Positions 8,345 to 12,523 of a stretch of DNA of 12,523 nucleotides are shown here, one piece after another; position 1 is the stretch's first letter, and each line of letters starts with the position of its first letter. The position numbers and the translations under genes were made by a program. This DNA comes from JBBDXA01 sp040902585 (lineage in GTDB: Bacteria; Planctomycetota; Phycisphaerae; Phycisphaerales; Phycisphaeraceae). The stretch spans positions 1 through 12,523 of the forward strand of contig JBBDXA010000237.1 of assembly GCA_040902585.1 (NCBI GenBank). The letters run 5' to 3'. The notes below the pieces were generated by a model. That model saw only the letters and a list, made by a program, of their open reading frames with translations. It made no database searches and was not told where the DNA came from.

Positions 8345-8473
8345 AAAAAATTCACTGAATGGTGAACCGTTCAAAGGGCGGGGAAAGGTGGGGGCGATGT
8401 CAGAAGAAAGGAGAGGTGGCAGGCGAGGAGGAGGGCGGGGGAGCCGGGGGAGCCGGGGGGAGCCGGTGCCGCG
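8345..8473 (-). promoter_or_regulatory. C-rich, G-poor leader, possible Rho-utilisation region
   Basis: Between the regulator gene and the ATPase gene the leftward transcript is strongly C-rich. In 8381-8470 the + strand carries 53 G and 13 C, so the RNA is about 59% C and 14% G. It includes three near-copies of GGCTCCCCC at about 8430-8464. Such C-over-G RNA is typical of rut sites for Rho-dependent termination. The opposite strand has G-runs that could form a quadruplex. Nearer the ATPase start, TTCAC (8351-8355) pairs with GTGAA (8362-8366), and TGAACCGTTCA (8363-8373) is a small palindrome containing the GTTCAA half-site found in the operators upstream. Function is inferred from composition. 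Confidence 0.4.
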
Positions 8474-8902
8474 TCAGAGCTGCGACAGAGCCTGGACTCT
8501 TGCGAAGGACTGGCGGACCTGATGCAGGCTCAGGCCCAGGCGGGCGGCGGCATCCCGCTGGGAGAGGCCTTCGAATACGACAAGGCAGGCGACCCGGCGT
8601 GTGGGCTTGTCCAGGAGATCGGCATGGGTGATGAGGAAGGAGAACAGCGGCAACTCGATGCGAATCAGCAGGTTGCGGATATGCCGGTAGACGCGGGTTC
8701 GTGGCCAGTGGGCCTGGCGGGCGATGTCCTCGATGCGCAGGCCGTGCTCGTAGACCTGTCGCAGGAGGAAGGCGTCGGCGGCCGGCAGATGCTCGGCGCG
8801 GGCGAGGATCGATTCGACCTGCCGCCGCCGGGGAACCGTCGCCCCGCGCTGCCTGTGATCGAGCATTTCAACGGATTGGACGGGCGAGGGGCTTGCGGGC
8901 AT
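8474..8902 (-). CDS. Small two-HTH regulator, sigma-region-4-like
   Basis: A 142-aa protein with two helix-turn-helix candidates. One is LRIEDIARQAHWPRTRVYRHI (two pieces, LRIEDIARQAHW and PRTRVYRHI; about 55-76). The other is LSQRDAAARLGLSLHQVRQS (about 113-132), which looks like sigma-70 region 4 or a sigma-like activator. No region-2-like segment is evident, so it is probably not a full sigma factor. ATG 8902 is chosen because AGGAG lies 6 nt upstream; a TTG at 8908 would also be in frame but overlaps that site. It is the first gene of the leftward cluster and faces the repressor gene across an operator-rich gap, so a role as activator or antiterminator for the cluster is plausible inference. 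Confidence 0.75.
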   Translation of the reverse strand: MPASPSPVQSVEMLDHRQRGATVPRRRQVESILARAEHLPAADAFLLRQVYEHGLRIEDIARQAHWPRTRVYRHIRNLLIRIELPLFSFLITHADLLDKPTRRVACLVVFEGLSQRDAAARLGLSLHQVRQSFARVQALSQL

Positions 8903-8920
8903 GTTCAACTCCTATTAAAC
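8903..8920. promoter_or_regulatory. Operator O1, imperfect GTTCAA-N6-TTGAAC palindrome
   Basis: GTTCAACTCCTATTAAAC is an 18-bp palindrome of the form GTTCAA-N6-TTRAAC with one mismatched arm position. It matches the second site 46 bases downstream at 14 of 18 positions. It covers the AGGAG ribosome site of the two-HTH gene and abuts its ATG. Its centre lies about 46 bases before the predicted start of the repressor transcript. Binding there would block leftward expression and could also assist the repressor promoter. Binding by the neighbouring repressor is inferred. Confidence 0.7.
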
Positions 8921-8943
8921 TGATCCCGACAGGTTCACCGCAC

Positions 8944-8972
8944 AGTATAACAGAAACCGGACCGATGTTCAA
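8944..8972 (-). promoter_or_regulatory. Leftward sigma-70-type promoter for the terminase cluster
   Basis: Read on the minus strand, TTGAAC (8972-8967), a 17-nt spacer and TATACT (8949-8944) make a near-consensus promoter. The predicted start is near 8937, giving a leader of about 35 nt before the regulator ATG at 8902. The -35 box is one arm of operator O2, so a bound repressor would exclude RNA polymerase. Confidence 0.7.
8946..8951 (+). promoter_or_regulatory. Possible -10 box of the repressor promoter
   Basis: TATAAC on the + strand overlaps the leftward -10 box, so the two promoters would be face to face and mutually exclusive. No good -35 is found 16-19 nt upstream, so this promoter would be weak or need activation, for example by repressor at O1. 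Weak evidence. Confidence 0.35.
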
Positions 8973-8984
8973 CACTTATTGAAC
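8967..8984. promoter_or_regulatory. Operator O2, perfect GTTCAA-N6-TTGAAC palindrome
   Basis: GTTCAACACTTATTGAAC is an 18-bp site with perfect 6-bp arms, centred 64 bp from O1. Its left arm doubles as the -35 box of the leftward promoter, and the site falls in the predicted 5' leader of the repressor gene. The geometry is typical of a LexA/CI-type operator; the protein that binds it is inferred. Confidence 0.75.
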
Positions 8985-9005
8985 AACGCCGAACGCGAGG
9001 GATTT

Positions 9006-9884
9006 ATGCAGACCGTCGGACAGATCGTGCGCGACAGGCGCGAGAGGCTGGGGCTGACGCTGGCGGCGCTGGCGGCGCAGATCGGCTCGACCAAGAGCTA
9101 CCTCTCCATGATCGAGAACCACCGCGTCGCCAATCCGCCTTCGGACTCATTGCTTGTCGCGCTGGAGCGGGCGCTGGGCGTGACCGGTGGCGAACTCATC
9201 CGGGCCGCGGCCTGGCAGAACCTGCCGGGTGCCGTGAAGCAGGACCTGGTGGAAGTGACCGACGCCGCCCGCCAGGGCCGGGAACTGGCGCGCTGGTTGA
9301 AAGCCGCCACCAGCCGGCGCAGCGACGGCGCGAAGAATCTGGATGAGCTGCACCGCACCGGCAAGCTGGCGCGGAAGGTCAATGCGCTGCTCGGCGAAAC
9401 GGCCACCACGCCCAAGGGCAAGCGCGGCGCGAAGCAGGCGGGCGATATCGTCGCCACCATCGGCGTGCGCCAGCAGGCTCCGCTGATCAATCGCGTCAGT
9501 GCCGGCTACCCGCGCGATTTCACCGACCTGGATTACCCCCGGCAGATCGCGGATGAATACGTGGCCGCGCCGGGCGTGACCGATCCTGACGCCTTCGCGG
9601 CTCGCGTGGTGGGCGATTCCATGCTGCCGGAGTACAAGGAGGGCGATATCGTGGTCTTCAGCCCGGCCGCGACCGTGTCGGACGGCAGCGACTGTTTCGT
9701 GCGTCTGGAGCCGGACCACGAGACCACGTTCAAACGAGTATTTTTTGAAGTGCCCGTGAAGAAGAGTGCGGAACAGGGCGTGCGTTTGCAGCCTTTGAAT
9801 CCGAAGTATCCGCCGCGCGTGTTGCCGCGTTCGGAAGTGTCGGGCCTGTATCGGGCGGTGTGGCGGTTCTCGCCGCTGATGTGA
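9006..9884 (+). CDS. LexA/CI-type self-cleaving repressor (HTH plus S24 peptidase)
   Basis: A 292-aa repressor. The N-terminal Cro/CI-type HTH (about 4-66) reads IVRDRRERLGLTLAALAAQI, then GSTKSYLSMIENHR. A long Ala/Lys/Arg-rich linker (about 70-150) follows. The C-terminal S24 (LexA-like) domain has INRVSAGYP with an A166-G167 cleavage bond, catalytic S205 in VVGDSMLPEYKEGDIVVF and K243 in TFKRV. The Ser-Lys spacing of 38 and the bond-to-Ser spacing of about 39 resemble LexA and lambda CI. All parts needed for RecA-stimulated self-cleavage appear present, so DNA damage should inactivate it. ATG 9006 is preferred because it follows GAGGG and starts the HTH; a TTG at 8979 is in frame but lies inside operator O2. 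It is divergent from the terminase cluster, which it probably represses. Confidence 0.92.
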   Translation: MQTVGQIVRDRRERLGLTLAALAAQIGSTKSYLSMIENHRVANPPSDSLLVALERALGVTGGELIRAAAWQNLPGAVKQDLVEVTDAARQGRELARWLKAATSRRSDGAKNLDELHRTGKLARKVNALLGETATTPKGKRGAKQAGDIVATIGVRQQAPLINRVSAGYPRDFTDLDYPRQIADEYVAAPGVTDPDAFAARVVGDSMLPEYKEGDIVVFSPAATVSDGSDCFVRLEPDHETTFKRVFFEVPVKKSAEQGVRLQPLNPKYPPRVLPRSEVSGLYRAVWRFSPLM

Positions 9885-9913
9885 TGTCGAAGCGATGCGC
9901 GAATGTCGTCGCG

Positions 9914-10318
9914 TCAGGCGACCTGCTTGACTTCCTTCACCGCCTGGCTGACGACGTAGATGCGCTGGTTGTTGCTCTCCGGGTCAGCCGGAAAAATGAA
10001 GAATCCCTGGTTGCTCAGATCGAAGTTCATGCTGTGGCCGAGCATGGTTTCGCCGTCGCGAAACTGGATCTGAAGTCGGGTGCCCATCGCGTTGCGTCCA
10101 TCGACGAATTCTTTCGACTCGCGGTAGTCGGGTTTGCCGGCAAAATCGTGAACGACGAAGACGGCCTTCAGATCCTGAATCTGAACACTGACAGCCTTGG
10201 CCTGCGATTCATCGGCGGGCATCAGGTGAAACGACGGCATCTCCGGGCTGAAATTATCCGTCGTGCCCTTCAAAAGGCGACCGTCGTTGTATCGAGCGAT
10301 GATCTTGATCTTGGCCAT
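9914..10318 (-). CDS. DUF6982-like small conserved protein
   Basis: A 134-aa protein with no signal peptide or membrane segment. It appears to contain two short beta-rich repeats. The first is KIIARYNDGRLLKGTTDNFSPEMPSFHLMP (in two pieces, KIIARYNDGRLLKG and TTDNFSPEMPSFHLMP), followed by QIQDLKAVFVVHDFAG. The second is LQIQFRDGETMLGHSMNF, followed by QGFFIFPADPESNNQRIYVV. The wording matches a family I recall as DUF6982, widespread in planctomycetes, acidobacteria and deltaproteobacteria, with no established function; the name is from memory. The ATG at 10318 follows a strong AAGGAAGGA site. Its stop is 29 nt from the convergent repressor stop, so it marks the right-hand edge of the phage-like module. 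A downstream Tat-protein promoter is not obvious, so these genes may be separate units. Confidence 0.75.
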   Translation of the reverse strand: MAKIKIIARYNDGRLLKGTTDNFSPEMPSFHLMPADESQAKAVSVQIQDLKAVFVVHDFAGKPDYRESKEFVDGRNAMGTRLQIQFRDGETMLGHSMNFDLSNQGFFIFPADPESNNQRIYVVSQAVKEVKQVA

Positions 10319-10468
10319 GTGATCCTTCCTTGCGACGCGAGGAGCCGCCCCTGTTGGCGGACCGGCGTGCAAGGCGCTTATCGGCACTTCAGAGCAGCGG
10401 GTTGAGCAAAGGTCGAACGCAGACATTGCTCGTCCGCGCAAATGGACAAGGGTTGTCGAGGCGTCGTC

Positions 10469-12028
10469 TCACGCCTTCACCTTCAGCAACTTGCATGCGT
10501 CCTCGTACCCCGGCGCCTTCGTGCCGTACTCGCTTGCCGTGACCCGCGCCAGCGCGACGATCTGCCGCCAGCGGAAGGCGCGTCGCGTCGCGGCGAATTC
10601 ATCGGTGGTCGTGCGGTAGTACTTCTCGGCGTGCAGCGCGCCGTCTTCACTGGTGGCGTACTTCAGAAGCACATCGAGAATCGCGCGCGATTCGAAGCCC
10701 TGTTCGCCGTAACGATGGGCCGCGGCACAGGCCTGGGCCTGGTTGTTCTCGCGGATCGCGCCGTCCAGTTCGCGCAGCAGACCGGGAGCGTCTTTCGCCG
10801 CGATCTTCTCAAGATTTTCGCTGTCGGGTTGCGGTTGCCACTCGAGGAACTTTCCGCCCCGACTGATGCGGTCGTGCGCCACCTGGTAGCCCGCGAGGAT
10901 GAGGGCCGCACAGGCATTGCGAGGGTTCGCGGCGGCGGCGATGTGGCGCCAGGCATGGGCCGAGTCGCAGGCATGGACGCCGATCGAATCGCCATGCACG
11001 CTGCCGACGGGTTTGTTGTCGCTGGTCTGTCCCTTCACCCGACCGACATCGCGGAGCACGAGTTGATTGGCTGCGAGTGAAATCGCTTCGCCGATCGATG
11101 CCTGCGAGAAGCCCTCCGCCAGCGCGCCCGCCACCGCGTCAGCCGCCTGCGCGGGCGATGAGGAGAAGATCATCTGGCTCATGCGATCGATCCACGCATC
11201 ATCCGCCTTCCGGTCGCCCGGTTTCATCGCCAGCAGCTTGTATTGATCCAGCAGCTTCGGCAGGAGTTCGCGCGATTCGTTGTAGTGCTTGCTCGCCCAC
11301 TCCTGATTGCGCACGCAGTAGCGCAGCGATTGCCGGAGCATGGTGACCGCGTGTTCCTTGCCGACAAGCTGAAGCATGTCCCATGCGCGGTGCGCCAGCA
11401 CGACGCGGTGTACCTCGGGCGCTTCCTCGACGGTGATCATCAGATCGTTGAAGGCTTCGTCCGCCGAGCGTGCCGCAATCGTGGCGAGCGTTCTTTCCGC
11501 CGCGCCGCGGTCGCGCTTGTGAACGAGGGCGCGCAGATCCTGCGCGCCGCTGCCGGCAGGGGCGTCCGGCGCGACCGCTTCCATGGCGTCGATCCTGTCC
11601 CCGCCCTTGTGATGCAACTGTTTTGCGTTGCGGTAGATGACCTTCAGCACCGGCAGGGCCCGACGGTCCGAGGGCAGTTGCCCGGCCATCGCATACGACG
11701 GCGACAGGGCCATGAGCGTGTGGAAGCCGACGTAATCTTCCCCGCCAAAGGCCCGCGCGTTGGCGAGTGCCGCAGCCGCGACGCAGTCCTTGAGCGACGT
11801 GCCGCTTTCCAGCATCGACACGACCTTGGGCAGGAGCTTGTCGGGCGGCGTCTCCTGCATGAGCCGCACCAGCGGTTCGAGTTTGCCGAAGGTCAGCGAA
11901 AGTGCGTCCTTGTCCGATTCGCCGGCGAGGGCCCCGGTCAAGCCGAGATCGAACGCGAGGCTGCCCACGCTGGCCAAGAGCATGCCCTGGCCCACTTGAG
12001 AGAGGAAGTCACGTCGGGAAGCTGTCAT
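10469..12028 (-). CDS. Tat-exported helical protein of unknown function
   Basis: A 519-aa protein with a clear twin-arginine signal: SRRDFLS at 4-10, then a hydrophobic stretch ending LTGALAGES, with cleavage likely near residue 35. It should be exported folded. The mature part looks almost entirely helical, with repeated Ala-rich helices (for example SLKDCVAAAALANARAFGG and VGFHTLMALSPSYAMAGQL). That could be an alpha-solenoid, but no catalytic motif, CxxCH haem site or metal motif was recognised. Several His-rich patches (QLHHKGGD, HACDSAHAWRH) could hold a metal. The family is, from memory, planctomycete-typical and annotated only by its Tat signal. ATG 12028 is preceded by AGGAG, and the alternative upstream M at 12061 would bury the RR motif. 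It is followed after 150 nt by the DUF6982-like gene on the same strand. Confidence 0.8.
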   Translation of the reverse strand: MTASRRDFLSQVGQGMLLASVGSLAFDLGLTGALAGESDKDALSLTFGKLEPLVRLMQETPPDKLLPKVVSMLESGTSLKDCVAAAALANARAFGGEDYVGFHTLMALSPSYAMAGQLPSDRRALPVLKVIYRNAKQLHHKGGDRIDAMEAVAPDAPAGSGAQDLRALVHKRDRGAAERTLATIAARSADEAFNDLMITVEEAPEVHRVVLAHRAWDMLQLVGKEHAVTMLRQSLRYCVRNQEWASKHYNESRELLPKLLDQYKLLAMKPGDRKADDAWIDRMSQMIFSSSPAQAADAVAGALAEGFSQASIGEAISLAANQLVLRDVGRVKGQTSDNKPVGSVHGDSIGVHACDSAHAWRHIAAAANPRNACAALILAGYQVAHDRISRGGKFLEWQPQPDSENLEKIAAKDAPGLLRELDGAIRENNQAQACAAAHRYGEQGFESRAILDVLLKYATSEDGALHAEKYYRTTTDEFAATRRAFRWRQIVALARVTASEYGTKAPGYEDACKLLKVKA

Positions 12029-12160
12029 GATGTGGCTCCTGAGAGGTTTCGACGGTTGCACCTGGAGTCGTCACGCTGGGAAATGAAAGGAGGCGCGACG
12101 ACTATTGGGATGACCTCGTTGAACTCGAGTCAGATTGAATGGCCTGCTCGATGGAACTGA

Positions 12161-12406
12161 TCAAACGCTTTTCGATCGGCGCTTGCTTCCGTTCAAAGGC
12201 TCCACCGCGGTCACATGGAGCAAAGAACAAATCCTGAACTCGGCGGGAACACCATCCTTCAAGTCGGTTCCGACCAGCATGTCGGACCGCGTCAGCATCG
12301 CCAGTTCAGGATGACGCACCTCGTACTTCTGGCCGCTTGACATCACCAACCGGAATGGTTGGAACGGACGCCGTGTCAGCAGCTCGCGGAACGTTTGAAT
12401 CGTCAT
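12161..12406 (-). CDS. Small conserved hypothetical protein, planctomycete type
   Basis: An 81-aa soluble protein beginning MTIQTFRELLTRRPFQPFRLV, with RPFQPFRL and YEVRHPELAMLTRSDMLVG as its conserved pieces, and ending in a basic tail. It matches, from memory, a short family (RPFxPFRV...IRHPExxLL) that occurs in many copies in planctomycete genomes; no function is established. The start ATG is well placed against the family N-terminus. Upstream on the minus strand, TAGAAT (12418-12413) could be a -10 box, which would make the transcript nearly leaderless; this is weak. It ends 132 nt before the Tat-protein start on the same strand. Confidence 0.7.
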   Translation of the reverse strand: MTIQTFRELLTRRPFQPFRLVMSSGQKYEVRHPELAMLTRSDMLVGTDLKDGVPAEFRICSLLHVTAVEPLNGSKRRSKSV

Positions 12407-12469
12407 GGCGTTATTCTAGCCTCGGACGTGCCGCCAAAGAAGCAATAAGTACGATCACTCCCCGCGTGG

Positions 12470-12516
12470 GCGTGCCCATCTTCTGTGGCGGGTGCCATCG
12501 GGTGCCATGGGTAAGC
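12470..12516. repeat. GGTGCCA direct repeats at the right edge
   Basis: Two copies of CGGGTGCCAT occur in close tandem (about 12489-12510), followed by GGGTAAGC. The GGTGCCA motif also begins the intergenic element near 996. They may be the edge of a dispersed intergenic repeat cut by the window end. Nothing else is recognised in 12407-12523. Confidence 0.4.
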
Positions 12517-12523
12517 GGAGTCT

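Noticed and set aside
8430..8467. Tandem G-rich units as a possible CRISPR or phage attachment site
   Set aside because: Units are about 9-10 bases with no spacers, and no matching copy flanks the other end of the cluster; low-complexity tract is the better description.
8902..9884. Toxin-antitoxin pair (two-HTH protein and repressor)
   Set aside because: The genes are divergent, the repressor has a full S24 domain, and the partner has two HTH motifs rather than a toxin fold.
11243..12160. Open frame on the plus strand opposite the Tat-signal protein
   Set aside because: It is antisense to a gene with a clear RR signal and ribosome site; the residues look like a shadow.

Overview
The window is GC-rich bacterial DNA whose conserved small families, Tat-exported protein and AATCTCAAAT-type intergenic repeats look planctomycete, perhaps Phycisphaerae. 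This assignment comes from recalled family and repeat character, not from a marker gene. Gene density is high, most starts have purine-rich ribosome sites, and no tRNA, rRNA, CRISPR array, transposase or integrase is visible.

Layout. (1) 25-3703, + strand: a MoxR-type AAA+ ATPase, an uncharacterised polytopic membrane protein, and a secreted purple-acid-phosphatase-like metallophosphoesterase. (2) 3706-3890: a 165-bp imperfect inverted repeat with a perfect 17-bp core hairpin, lying between convergent genes. (3) 3891-8902, - strand, read right to left: a small two-HTH (sigma-region-4-like) regulator, a C-rich leader, an ABC-type ATPase, a GNAT-type acetyltransferase overlapping it by 4 nt, a ParB/sulfiredoxin-fold protein, a small terminase-subunit-like protein and a complete phage-type large terminase. 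(4) 8903-9884: a divergent control region with two 18-bp operator-like palindromes and a strong predicted promoter, then a LexA/CI-type self-cleaving repressor on the + strand. (5) 9914-12406, - strand: ordinary-looking planctomycete genes, namely a DUF6982-like small protein, a Tat-signal protein of about 519 aa and a small conserved hypothetical.

The most striking feature is region 3-4. It resembles a compact, SOS-switchable terminase module: a repressor with an S24 Ser/Lys dyad and an Ala-Gly cleavage bond faces a sigma-like regulator across two matched palindromes. Behind that regulator is a one-directional cluster of ABC ATPase, acetyltransferase, ParB-like, TerS-like and TerL genes. No portal, protease, capsid, tail, integrase or lysis gene is present in the window. 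The ATPase/acetyltransferase pair corresponds to the two halves of the COG2401 fusion (ABC-type ATPase fused to a predicted acetyltransferase). The cluster could be a prophage remnant, a phage-satellite-like element that supplies its own packaging machinery, or a domesticated DNA-processing system. The sequence supports the gene identities well but does not decide the function.

No gene-free stretch exceeds 300 bases. The larger gaps are 952-1150 (tandem heptamers and small hairpins), 3706-3890 (the inverted repeat), 8314-8473 (C-rich leader), 10319-10468 and 12029-12160 (nothing recognised), and 12407-12523 (short GGTGCCA repeats).
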